DNA of 64,000 bases from NCBI GenBank assembly GCA_051453625.1, contig JBOZIK010000001.1:281592451-281656450 (forward strand), in the 5' to 3' direction. Positions 46,389 through 57,467 of this stretch are shown here, one piece after another (position 1 is the first letter of the stretch; every line of letters begins with the position of its first letter). A model generated the notes under the pieces. The model searched no databases, was not told the origin of the DNA, and saw only the letters and a list, made by a program, of their open reading frames with translations. The stretch comes from Welwitschia mirabilis (Eukaryota; Gnetophyta; Gnetopsida; Welwitschiales). The position numbers and the translations under genes were made by a program.

Positions 46389-48331
46389 TGTTGTGATGCT
46401 AATTTGTGGGAATTTGATGATGTATTTTGAGTACTTTTCTAGGACATTCATACAATTTTTGATGTAATACTAATGAATATGAAGATTTTATAGGATGATC
46501 ACCAAAACATATGATATCTAGCATTTTTGGCAGTTTGTCGATCTTATTCTGATACTATAGGATTGGAGAAAGAACTTTACAATGCAAAGACTGATTAAAC
46601 TTGGATAAAAGAGCAAAAGAAGAGCATCATCCCCATTTTCATCCTCACAACACCCAAGATGACCAAAATACTAATGTGGATAGAAGCCTGTGGTGCTGAT
46701 AGTAGCACATGGTGCATATGTTGATAGGGCATTGTTTGCATGTTCGTCCGAATGACAGATGAGATGATGACATTGGGACTATGCATAGGCAATCCATGGG
46801 ACTAATGACATCACATGACATACAACCTAGAGATGTTAAGATGGAATTGTCCCCTATGTCATCGGGATAATAGACAGGATGACAACTATTTTTTATACTA
46901 CAGTAATAAATTTCATTGTAAATGGGGTTAAATGACTCATGTAGGTCACTAGGGTTTCTATTTCCTACCTTTATGGTTTTTCCTCCAATTTCCTCATGGA
47001 AAATCTATAAATACCCTTCTCCTCCTCCATTTCCATACCATCTTTTGTACCCGATACTTGTGATGGACACTTGAAGGATGAGAGGTCCATCCCATGCTAC
47101 AGAAAGGAGTCTCCTTGGTGTCAGGTTATGTCCATCTCATTGAGGTTTTGTTATTCTAATTTTATAAGTGAATGTTATTCTGATTTCATTGGATTAATAT
47201 AATTTCTTCTTTCATCTCATTATGGTGCATCTCCCTTATGATTTAAGTTGGTCTTAGTTAAGTGACAAGCTTTGGCTTATTTAGATCATAAGAGCAACCT
47301 TTGTTAAGGTTAACTTGTTTAGTAAAATAGATTTGCATTGTTTCTTTTTTTTGCTTTTTATTTCATTTCTAGTCTTGCTTAGATAGATCTCTTAGTTTAT
47401 ATTAATTAAGAACTAGTAAACACCCTTCTTCTTTAATATAAGTTATAGAGAAGTAGTCTTGTGATAGGAAGACTAAGATCTAAGTAAGATATATTTCTAT
47501 TTTTGCATTTGCATTCTCATTTACTTGTATTTCATTTCTATCTAAGCATTGCATTTACTTGNNNNNNNNNNNNNNNNNNNNNNNNNNNNNNNNNNNNNNN
47601 NNNNNNNNNNNNNNNNNNNNNNNNNNNNNNNNNNNNNNNNNNNNNNNNNNNNNNNNNNNNNNNNNNNNNNNNNNNNNNNNNNNNNNNNNNNNNNNNNNNN
47701 NNNNNNNNNNNNNNNNNNNNNNNNNNNNNNNNNNNNNNNNNNNNNNNNNNNNNNNNNNNNNNNNNNNNNNNNNNNNNNNNNNNNNNNNNNNNNNNNNNNN
47801 NNNNNNNNNNNNNNNNNNNNNNNNNNNNNNNNNNNNNNNNNNNNNNNNNNNNNNNNNNNNNNNNNNNNNNNNNNNNNNNNNNNNNNNNNNNNNNNNNNNN
47901 NNNNNNNNNNNNNNNNNNNNNNNNNNNNNNNNNNNNNNNNNNNNNNNNNNNNNNNNNNNNNNNNNNNNNNNNNNNNNNNNNNNNNNNNNNNNNNNNNNNN
48001 NNNNNNNNNNNNNNNNNNNNNNNNNNNNNNNNNNNNNNNNNNNNNNNNNNNNNNNNNNNNNNNNNNNNNNNNNNNNNNNNNNNNNNNNNNNNNNNNNNNN
48101 NNNNNCTAAGCATTGCATTTACTTGTGTTATTTCATTTCAGTTTTTATAAAGATAAAAAGAACTAAGAAAACCTTGGCAAAAATCAATTCTCCAACTCTA
48201 AGCCTACTGCCTTCATTATATTATGACATTTGGGTGAACTCCTATCTATATTAGAGTGTGTTTTCTACAATTTACATGATTTAAAGATTTACCTAAGGGA
48301 TTTCCAGATTGCATAAATTCACATCGTAACA
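46389..48331 (+). mobile_element. Element K: solo Athila-like LTR inside element H
   Basis: Starts TGTTGTGATGC and ends ...catcgtaaca, with the perfect target duplicate ccatg at 46384-46388 and 48332-48336. It aligns in opposite orientation with LTRs of A, F and J. No interior is present, so it is a solo LTR formed by LTR-LTR recombination. A 544-N gap (47562-48105) has the same 20-bp flank (ctaagcattgcatttacttg) on both sides. Confidence 0.85.
47005..47013 (+). promoter_or_regulatory. LTR TATA box of solo LTR K
   Basis: ctataaata followed by cccttctcctcctcc, matching the box of D and J. K lies antisense to the captured gene it interrupts. Confidence 0.65.
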
Positions 48332-48336
48332 CCATG

Positions 48337-48970
48337 AGTAAGTAAGATATAATAAACGTTTACATGGATTTTCACTAATTTGCGTGTACCTACTCTAACT
48401 AAAATGTTGTAAAAAGTTACCAAAACTAAGGATTAAAGAATTTGATATCATACCATTTATCTCAATATTTTCAACAAAGTTCATTCTATTGTGACCAAAT
48501 AAAAATTACTTATATTATGTTGAGACACATTGATAGTTTTAGAATTAAATGTTTCTTTAAAGAAATAAATATAAATCTATGGAAAATTTGTATCATCTAT
48601 GCCAAGAAATGAAGTTATAAAACTTTGAAAATTGTACAAATTGGTACCTCTAACTTGTATTTGAAATGCACTTATGATGTCATCAATCTCATGAATAATA
48701 GCTTAATGTTCTTTTATTACTAGATCTGGAATAGGCTGAACTAGTAGCATAACCATCTTCCATCTAATATGAATGAGGTAAATCATAAGTTTATATATAC
48801 ACCTCTTATGAAATATAATATTCCTCTCTATAATAATAGGTTTTCTAGACCATGTTATAAATCTTCTTTTTACTACTTCATGATACAACTAAGGTTCATA
48901 TTTTGATCTATGATGTTATGAGGGTTGTTTCTCTTCTCTAGAGGTTATTGTTATCTTTTTTTCTTGAAAT
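48337..48970 (-). pseudogene. Element H captured gene, 5' part (putative plant transposon protein-like)
   Basis: Homologous, codon for codon in places, with 60033-60618 of element G. A stop-free piece (48888-48703) reads MYHEVVKRRFITWSRKPIII and goes on to LLVQPIPDLVIKEH. Next comes IIHEIDDIISAFQIQVRGTN near 48690-48640 with SFLGIDDTN near 48605, a pattern like FYxNI..I.D.T.AFxTxVxGxxLHI..xFIxxLLGIDD. INVSQHNIS and a final NILVRVGTRKL lie near 48530 and 48385. I compare it, from memory, with the 'putative plant transposon protein' domain; this is a tentative match. The probable start codon has become ATT. Solo LTR K splits it from the 3' part. Confidence 0.5.
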
Positions 48971-49059
48971 TTTTACAAAATAGAATTATAAACTAATAAG
49001 ATATTAATTAAAATACAAGAAAGTATTTAAATAATGTACTTTTAAAAAAAAAAAACCCT

Positions 49060-49700
49060 ATTCTTGCTTACTGTTGAGATGTCTTATGGATCCAAGACAT
49101 CTTGTAAGGGAAATCTAAGAAAATGAAGTCTGAAAAATCACTTAAGAGAGGCACGTGTTAAGTGGAGATTTGAGAATAAGATTTTATGATACCTTTTTCT
49201 ATTAAAAAATTTCAAAAACCTAGTGTATGATGTGTTTTTAATTTTCACAATAGTATAGTCAAACATCTATAACATTCAAGACATTTAAAATGCAAAGAGT
49301 AGATGTCTATAAACTCAAAGGCATCTACTATTAAAAGTTTTTAATATGTTTTCTTACTATCAAGGTATCTATAAGAATTAAGATGTATCATTCAAAAAGA
49401 TAAAGCAATGTATGTATCATTTCAATATGTCTGTCAAACTCAAGATGTCTACTTTTAAGATGTCTATAAAATTTAAGACATCTATATTAGAGATGTTTAT
49501 AAAACTAAAGATTTCTATAATAAAGGTTTTAAATTTTTTAAAAAAGAGTCTACAACTAATAAAACCATAATAATAACACTTGCAAAAGGTAATAACATAC
49601 ACATAATTTAACTTTAATACATCATCTACCTCTAATCATAATATAAACTCATAAGATAAAGGTAATGAAGTTGAGATGTTATAGATATTACTTGTTTACT
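49060..49700. repeat. Clustered AGACATCT/AGATGTCT motifs in element H
   Basis: Between the gag remnant and the captured gene, the 8-mers agatgtct, agacatct and close variants recur every 20-40 bp on both strands: 49076, 49096, 49267, 49287, 49304, 49323, 49366, 49427, 49446, 49459, 49479 (approximate). The equivalent region of G (59480-59760) and the LTRs of both carry the same motif. Confidence 0.7.
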
Positions 49701-49879
49701 TACATGATTGGACAAGGTTCAATCTTTCAATTCCTATATGAACTAGTATATTCATTAGTTTCTTGAGATTTTGCAGTCTTATTATCAAATAGTTCATCGT
49801 TGCATTGGGTTATAACATCATTATTATGCCTTGAGTATTTACTACAATGAGACAAGAATGTTTATTCTTTATCTTGAGA

Positions 49880-51680
49880 TTTGAATTTGGCTTTTAGTAT
49901 TCAAAATTTTCTTGGTTTATTCTATACAAAATACTATACCAATCTACCATGCCTCTTGGCATTATTAGCATAATACCTAAATTTAAATTTTATTAGACAT
50001 CTATATTAATAGTAACCTTTATTATGATCATAATAACAAATGATGTTATTTGTATATGCCAAATACTCATACCTCAGCTTATAATTACACTTTTGAAATA
50101 GAGGATTTGAAGTGTCAGTTATCTCTTCATTATATTTCAAGCCACTCTTGTCATTTATACTTCTGCTTTATTCAAGTATGATATTTAAACACTCTTTACT
50201 CTTATGTAAATATTTTAGTAATTTTTTTGAATCTAAAATTTCTTGTCTCGTATTCTGCAATTTGTACATTAGACTACTAACCTTAGCTTTAAGAGCTAAG
50301 TTTTTAAGAAATAAATTTTTGCAAGCATCTTTTTCTTATTCACATGCTTCTTTATGATTATGAAATATATTTTTAATTTTAGTGAATAATTTTGTAGATT
50401 AATGAATTTTTCAAAAATTTCAGTATGCTTTTTTTAATACTCATATCTAAATCATCTTTGCTATCTAAGTTATACTCTTCTTCAATCTCATCATCTTCTT
50501 CTTGAAGATGCATAATTACCATGTATGAAGAATGTGTTTTTTTATTATTAGACATTTATTCTTCTGTTGCCTCTTTATCATTGTTCAATCCTATAAAAAA
50601 TGTGCTTTTTTATTATTAGAAATTTATTCTTTTGTTGCCTCTTCATCATTGTTCAATCCTATAAAAAATAATTTCTTCTTCTTTGGCTCTTTTTTTATTC
50701 TTTAGTTAACAATCTTTTGGCACTAGGACATTTTTAGGGTATATGTTTTTATCTTCTACAGACCTAATATTCTACTTTTGAAATATCAGGAAAAGAAGAA
50801 TTATTAGAAGATCTACCTTTGACTGAAAAACTAGATGGTTTTTTGAAGTTCTTCTATTTATGATATCTATGTGTAAGAAGTCCCTCAAATCTTTTTGATA
50901 TGAAAACAAATTCCTCATTTTTATCATTAAAGTTATATTATTTCTATTCTTCTTTCATCTTTTTTAATCTCTGATTCATGCTTTGAATTACCTAAGCATA
51001 ATATATTTTTCCTTTAAAGCTCCATCTTTTATGATATTCATTTTATGTGATGTAAGAGAACTCTATAGTTCTTTTACTTTTATTGTATTAAAATTTTTAG
51101 ATTCTTTCGTAGATGTAGTCTTTAGCTTGTATTTAGGGATTAGTAATCTAACTATTTTTGTATTACCTTTACTTCTAGAATATCTCATCCAATGCCATGT
51201 ATTATGTTCATAATATTTTAAACTTTAGTAAAGTACTCATGAATCCTTTTTTCATGGTTTATTTTGAGGTTCACGAACTAATTTGTCCAAACTAGAAGCT
51301 TAGAGTACTTCATAATAGATGTTCCTTCATATGTTCTAACTAGAACATTCCAAATTTTTTGTGCCATCTTGTAACCTATTATTTTATTAAACTCTTTTAT
51401 AAAGAAATTAAAATAAAGTGAATTCTTAGCTTTGAAGTAATACATGGAAGTAATTTTTTCTTCATCTATCTAGTTTTTTCTTTTCTTGATCTAAGTAACA
51501 GTATTACCTGTAGCATTTGTAATAGTATCCATGGAATTTGAGTAATCTTCTTCTATGATCTATCATTCTAAAACTCAAAAAACTATAAGTAAACTGACAT
51601 CCTCATCTTCCAATAAGCATAGTTTATTCTATCAAAGAGTGGAGGTCTAATGGATGGCATTCCTTCTATTATTCACTTAA
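49880..51680 (-). pseudogene. gag: Element H gag (copia-type)
   Basis: Begins near 51672 with EGMPSIRPPLFDRINYAYWK and MRMSVYL, the conserved N-terminal start of copia gag (..PxFdGxNYxxWKxRMxxyL). Decayed gag core follows leftwards (VTRWHKKFGMF near 51375, equivalent to A..MWxxL). A second CCHC-like piece, YYDHNKGYYYRCLI-type, lies near 50010-49960, and it matches the region of G near 58985-59030. The conserved spacing against G shows both come from one ancestor. After this there is no protease, integrase or RT. Confidence 0.7.
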
Positions 51681-51707
51681 GGAAGTTATTCTTTTTCATG
51701 ATTACCC

Positions 51708-51719
51708 ATACTAATACCA
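51708..51719 (-). other. Primer-binding site of element H
   Basis: The minus strand reads TGGTATTAGTAT two bases from the LTR end ...gatcctca. It resembles the initiator-Met PBS TGGTATCAGAGC and is the counterpart of TGGTATTAGAGT in element G. Confidence 0.65.
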
Positions 51720-51721
51720 CT

Positions 51722-53397
51722 TGAGGATCATTTAAACTTAGAGGAAAGGAATTAATTAGATCCATTAAATAAAATTTTAAATTAAAACTATATGAAAATG
51801 CACTATAAAGGAACCTTATCAAATAATGTGATTTTCCAACCTAGGTATGTCCACACATAGAGGGTGGTGTTTACTCACACCTTTATATATTCTTGACCTA
51901 TAATAAAATAGTGGTTTTTTGGTGGTGCACCAACCTCACAATAAATATAAGTCTCCTTGCAAGGTAATACTCTTTCCTCCTTAAGGAAATAGTTGTTTTC
52001 ATAGATGCACCATGAATTTTTAAAATATTAAGAGTATCCTTGCAATGCATTACTCTTTTCATCATAAGAGAATGATGGTTTTTTGGTTTAACAATAACCT
52101 TACATCAAATAAGTGCCTAAAATAACAATCTTAAATGCACACCCCTACAAGGGTTACCTTATAAGGTATTTGATATTTAAATATGGACTTCACAATAATA
52201 TTCACTAATAAGATAGTCCTTAATGTAACATAAAAATACAAAACAATAATAAGCTTGAATACATTACTTTGATAAAGATTTAAGATTCTTGATTTTGTTG
52301 TTCTTATTACAAGTATAAATGAAGAATGCAGTAATAAAGATCCAAGAAAAAATGATGATAGCAATGCTATATTCTTTGTAATGATGACTTGATTCTTTGT
52401 GAGAAGTACCTTTCACTTATGCAAGATTTATTTTGATTTGCTCATGTAGAGTTAAGAATTATCTTTATTTCTAATTGATCAATGAGGTACTAAAAGTTCT
52501 TCTTTGTTTTATAAATTTTAGGCTTTATAAGATTAAAGGCAATATAGTCATTTAAGTTTGAAAGGTAGCCATTCAAATTTATAGCTATTGCATAATGGAT
52601 AGAAAATGTCTAGGCATTGAGTGTGCATCTTTGAATTGATATAAACTTTGGATTGAGACATCATCACTTTTGTAGACATCTACTAACAGTTAAANNNNNN
52701 NNNNNNNNNNNNNNNNNNNNNNNNNNNNNNNNNNNNNNNNNNNNNNNNNNNNNNNNNNNNNNNNNNNNNNNNNNNNNNNNNNNNNNNNNNNNNNAGTGTG
52801 TAAATTTAGTTTTAATCAACATGAACTTTGGTCCAAGACATCTTTACTTTTATGGATGTCCACTGATAATTAGACATATTTACCTTGTAGATGTCTTTAG
52901 TTAACTTACCTAGATTTTAATAAAATTTATTCTATAGTATCCTTGGGCCTTCACGATTATTAATCCATAATGTAAAATTGATAGCTCACCTAAAACATAA
53001 TATATCATTTAAATATAAAATTAACTCTATTACCTATTTTGAATTATTATAGATATCTTCAAATATATAGATATCTTCATCTATGTTAGGTTTAACTTTT
53101 AGTTTAGTCATCTTATATATGATTTTAAGATATCTTTTAGTTTGTTACTTGTATTCTATTACATACAAAAAGTCTTTAGATTTTGAAACATCTTCACTTA
53201 AGGCATCTTCAATTTTTTAGACATCTTCAAATAATTGATTTTGCAATTCAGCATCTAATCCTTTTTGTGAGATGTTATTTTTGAAGATTCATCATGTTCT
53301 AGTAGCTATTAAGGACTGATGTTCTTATAATTGACTTGTCTACTCAATGACATAAAATATTTAATAAGTGAAATAATCAAAACTAGAGTTACCAACA
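51722..53397 (-). repeat. 5' LTR of element H
   Basis: Left end tgaggatcat, right end ...gttaccaaca, followed by target duplicate aatat. It aligns with 27975-29184 plus 44426-44543 and inversely with 56016-57416. It contains a 100-N gap (52695-52794) with diverged rather than identical flanks (about 65 bp each), unlike the other gaps. The motif AGACATCT recurs between 52670 and 53230. Confidence 0.85.
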
Positions 53398-53402
53398 AAT
53401 AT

Positions 53403-54106
53403 ATTCTAATGTAACTTATTTATTTCTATTAAGTTAGATAATGTTAAATTTATTAATCATCCTTTTTCTATTTAGCATAGGACTAAATAATTAGAGTAAT
53501 AAATTTAATATTTTAAAAAATATTTTCATTCTCTTTTATTTTAAATAAAGTATTAGGTTTTGAAATATTAAGATTAAGGATTTAAGTAGTTTAATGTTTG
53601 TTTTCTGATGCTTAATCTTGCTTTGATTTTTTTTCTTTTTCATTTCGTATTTTATATTTATGTGTTTTTCCCTTCTTATCTTTGATGTTTTACATCCCTT
53701 AAAACTTTTACCCTATTTTTCCTAATTCTATAGCTTTAATGGAAATAAATTTATTTATTAAAAACATATTTTTCATAGACTTAAAATCATAGTTTGAATT
53801 TAATGCATATTTTTCTCATGATGTTTAGTTGGAATATCATTTTTTATATTCACTCTATATTTGAAAATGTAAATATTCTTTATACTTAAGTGTTATTTTC
53901 CATTCCTTTTTTAATTTGTATTACTTCTATTCTTTTTTGATTCATTTATTAGGGAATTGAAAAATTCTTAGTAGGAGGTTATATTATAAGCCAAATTAGT
54001 GATTCATTTTTAGAGGATGTTTTAGATTTATTTAAGCATGTTGTTTATTAATTCAAGAATAATTTGAAGATATATCAAAATGATCAAAAAAAGAATTACT
54101 TTTTTA
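53403..54106 (+). other. Element D interior, right part
   Basis: About 700 bp of AT-rich sequence between H and the D 3' LTR. No open frame or motif. The purine-rich gatcaaaaaaagaatt at 54082-54097, shortly before the LTR, is the only candidate polypurine tract. Confidence 0.5.
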
Positions 54107-55713
54107 TATTATGAAATCTTTTTGTGTATGTTTCAAACACCTTAAATTATCTAGAGCATTATTGATCTAATTTATATTGATAAGTAATGACCAGAAGGGC
54201 TAAAAAATGGAATAGAAGTGTTATCCACCCAATCATTTAGATGACAATCAGAAGATAATAAACATTATAAATAAACAAAAAAATCATGATTTTGCTAATA
54301 GTTATCCTTCCTATTATCTAAAAGATGATTAAAGAATAATAACCATTTATGTATTAAAATCACAATTTTGAAGATGGCTCTAAAGGATAATAAAGTATAC
54401 CATTAAATTCAACTTCTTCAAAAGGTATTGGAATATGTTAATAAACGTAGAAGCCATGATAAATTTCAAAAGAATATTAAATCTTGATCAATGCACTTAT
54501 GAAGGATGAAGAAAGTTAATTTTAGTACAAAAGAGCATTAGAAACTAAGAGAAAATCTAGTTATAAACATCAAAGTAGAGAAGGTTTCAAAAGGATCATC
54601 ACCCCTCTCATCATCTATATGACATATAGGATAACATCAATTATTGTGACTATTATTTAATTAGTTGTCTAGATAACATTTTAAGATGATTAGCAAGACT
54701 AAAAGAAATAGAAATATTAATTTTACAACTAATGATCATCCACCTGGTTGTCTGAGTAACACAAGATGAATGGCACTTATCTATTACACCAAGAAGGCAT
54801 GTGAAGAATATATACCCATTAGAAAAGAAGACCATTAGAAAATAAGACCACATGTCATATACCTTATTGTCCAAATGACAGCAGTTAAATGATAGTCCTA
54901 CTGAATGTAAAACATACTCCATCAGTTATGAAATCAGTGATATGATTACTTTTNNNNNNNNNNNNNNNNNNNNNNNNNNNNNNNNNNNNNNNNNNNNNNN
55001 NNNNNNNNNNNNNNNNNNNNNNNNNNNNNNNNNNNNNNNNNNNNNNNNNNNNNATTACTTTTGGTCCATTACTACTCCTCAGTTATTCTAACTATAATCT
55101 AAAACTATCAATACTCCCCTTATATCCCTATTTTCTTATCTTTGATGAATCATTTATTTTTATAACAATTTAAAGTTTAATTATATAAGGGTTCCATCTA
55201 TCTTAGACAAGAAACTTACCTTGGTTTTAGGTTGTGTTTTCTTCATTACATAGTTACTACTTGTAAGTGGATGTAAGAACATTGTGATTAACAAAAGGTA
55301 ATTTTGTTTTTTCTAATTTCTCTCTTCTACTTTTTTTTATATATTATGTTGAAATAAAGTTAATTACATAAGTACTAATTGTGATTTTGAAATAGTGTAT
55401 GAGGTAAAATTGAGAAACAATAAGTTGGTAAACTTGATTAGTGATTACATTTAAGCTTGTATCTCATCCTTAGATTAATTCATTACATTTCATCCATTAG
55501 TACATTATCATTTATCTATTATTCTAAACTTAGAATTGGAAAATCATTTCAAATTCCTTTCTAAATAAAGAAATTTTTTAGATGTACTTGCAAATTTCTC
55601 TCTAAGGTATGACATTAGATTAATCTCCTATACTAGTTGTGTTTGTGTAGATTGATATTTAAGATTATAGGCTAATTAAAATAGAATTAATTAAATATAA
55701 GAATCACACAACA
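54107..55713 (+). repeat. 3' LTR of element D
   Basis: Counterpart of 23477-24953. It contains GATGAC/CATCTA motifs at 54220-54670 and 54720-54900. A 100-N gap (54954-55053) is flanked on both sides by attactttt. It ends ...aatcacacaaca. The stop-free minus frame at 54653-54922 lies wholly in the LTR and is not a gene. Confidence 0.75.
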
Positions 55714-56015
55714 TCCATTTTAATAAGCATGCATCAATGTTAAAATTATAAAATATAAGACCATATTACTAAGTATTATTAGATATCTTGGGATAAAATC
55801 AAAGCTACTTCTATGGCAAATTCAATTACTAAAAACTCTAGTTCTTTTAATAATTATAAGATTATGAATCTAATGTCATGTATAAATGTCATAATATAAG
55901 GGAAAATATACCTCATGAAAAATCTTGGATTCTAGATACTAGTGTAGTTAGACATATGAATTATAAACATGATCATTTTGATGATTTTGTAGCATATTCT
56001 AATCAAGTTTACTTG
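55714..56015 (+). pseudogene. Copia-type protease fragment (host of element G)
   Basis: From about 55920 the plus strand reads SWILDTSVVRHMNYKHDHFD and then DFVAYSNQVYL. This fits the start of copia protease (W(I/L)LDSGASRHMT....F..F....VxLG), with the Gly of DTG/DSG replaced. Upstream residues (ESNVMYKCHN) continue the frame. It stops at 56015 where G begins. The remainder of this element is not in view, unless beyond the window. Where it joins D (55714) is not resolved. Confidence 0.6.
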
Positions 56016-57416
56016 TATTGGAAAATTTATTTTTGATTATTTAACTTATCAAATATTTTATTTTGTTGTGTAGATGGGTAATTACAAGAACGTTAGATCT
56101 TGATAAGATAATTGACATGATGGATCTTTAAAGACAACATCTTACGAAAAGGATCAGAGACTAAACCACAAAATCGAGTGTCTGAAGACGTCTAAGAAAG
56201 TAAAGATGTCTTGAATGAAGTAATCTAAATAAATGAAGACATCTCAAATGTACTAAGCTAAAATAGGTAATAGAGTTAATTTAATTTTAACTAATACCTT
56301 ACATTTTAGGTAATAAATAAACTTATACATCATGAATTTATGATCAAAAAGGTCCAAGAAAACTATAGTACAAAATTCATTAGACTATGGATAAGTTGAC
56401 TCAAGACATCTACAAAAGTAAAGATATCTAAAATGAAGATGTCTATAAAATTCAAGATATCTTTAATAAAAGTTCATATTGATTAAAATTAAATTTCCAC
56501 ACCCAAAACATAGGCATTTATTATTCATTATACAATAGTTACAAAAGTTAAGTGGCTACCTTTCAAGCTCAAATGGCTAGATCTTCCTCAATATTATAAA
56601 GTGTTAATATTATAAAACAAAGAAGAACTTTTGGTACTTCATTGAATCAAATAAATATAGATATCTTCAAAAGCATAAGTTAAAGAAACCTCTCATAAAG
56701 AAATCAAAGGATTCATTAGTAAGGAGCTAACATTCTTTTATCTTTTGGATTTGGATCTTCATTACTATCATCTTCCTCACTCATACTTATGATGGTAAAA
56801 ACACTTCAAGGATCTTAAATCTTCATCAAAGTAAATATCTAGGCTTATTATTGTATTATATTTTAGTTATTCATTATGGACTATCTTATTATGAATATTG
56901 CTATAAAGTCCATTTCTTAAATGTCAAACATTTTGTAAGGAAACCCTTGTAGAGGTATGAAACTGTTATTATGCTTCTAAGCACATGTTGAATGTGAAGT
57001 TATTGGTTAGCCATAAAACTATTTTTTTCTTATGGAAAAAAGAGTGTTATCTTATGAGGAGACTCTGATTAATGTAAATATTTGTAGTATACCTATGAAA
57101 ACCACTATTTTCTTAAGGATAAGAAAGTGATACCTTGTGAGAGGACTCTCACTAAGGGGGAGAAAGTACTACCTTGTGATAAGACTCTTATTTATTATAA
57201 GGATAATGGTGTATCAAAAAACCACTATTTTATTATAGGTCAAGAATATCTTGAGGTTTGATAGACGCTATCCTCTATATGTGAACTTAACCAGGTTGGG
57301 GAACCTTATTATTTGGTAAGGTCTTCCTTTGCGTATTTTCATTTTATTATTTGTTAAATTTTTGTTATTTGATAGTACTCATTAACTCCTTCTTTCTCAG
57401 TTCAAATCAAACCTCA
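56016..57416 (+). repeat. 5' LTR of element G
   Basis: Aligned inversely with H 51722-53397. It starts tattggaaaat (expected TGTTGGTAA), contains agatgtct/agacgtct motifs near 56165-56470 and the blocks accactattttattataggt near 57221 and ccaggttggggaaccttatt near 57291, and ends ...caaacctca. Confidence 0.8.
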
Positions 57417-57418
57417 CA

Positions 57419-57430
57419 TGGTATTAGAGT
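57419..57430 (+). other. Primer-binding site of element G
   Basis: TGGTATTAGAGT, followed by aggtactc, lies two bases after the LTR. It differs from TGGTATCAGAGC by two C-to-T changes. Confidence 0.8.
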
Positions 57431-57467
57431 AGGTACTCATAAAAAGAAGTAATTTTATTCAGTGAAT

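Larger units (their letters stand above)
27975..53397 (-). mobile_element. Element H: Ty1/copia-type element with captured gene, split by E and K
   Basis: The right LTR (51722-53397) is the 5' LTR. A PBS follows on the minus strand, then gag and a long extra reading frame. The left LTR (27975-29184 plus 44426-44543) is the 3' LTR, itself split by element E. The target duplicate aatat is present at 27970-27974 and 53398-53402. No RT, RNase H or integrase is recognisable between gag and the extra frame, so the element appears non-autonomous. A second member (element G) has the same order in the other orientation. Confidence 0.8.
23477..55713 (+). mobile_element. Element D: Athila-like, probably non-autonomous, split by element H
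   Basis: Similar sequences at about 23477-24953 and 54107-55713 are the two LTRs in plus orientation. Between them, 24954-27969 and 53403-54106 are the interior (about 3.7 kb) after removing the nested element H. The interior has a PBS but no recognisable pol. The outer boundaries are approximate, and I found no convincing target duplication: tatga on the left, tccat on the right. Confidence 0.65.

Noticed and set aside
47503-48254. Long frames of 186-231 codons on both strands
   Set aside because: They consist almost wholly of the 544-N gap.
50112-50357. 81-codon hydrophobic frame on the plus strand that looks like a membrane protein
   Set aside because: It is the antisense shadow of the charged, coiled-coil-like part of H gag; the homologous stretch in G (58624-58887, minus) gives the same antisense pattern.
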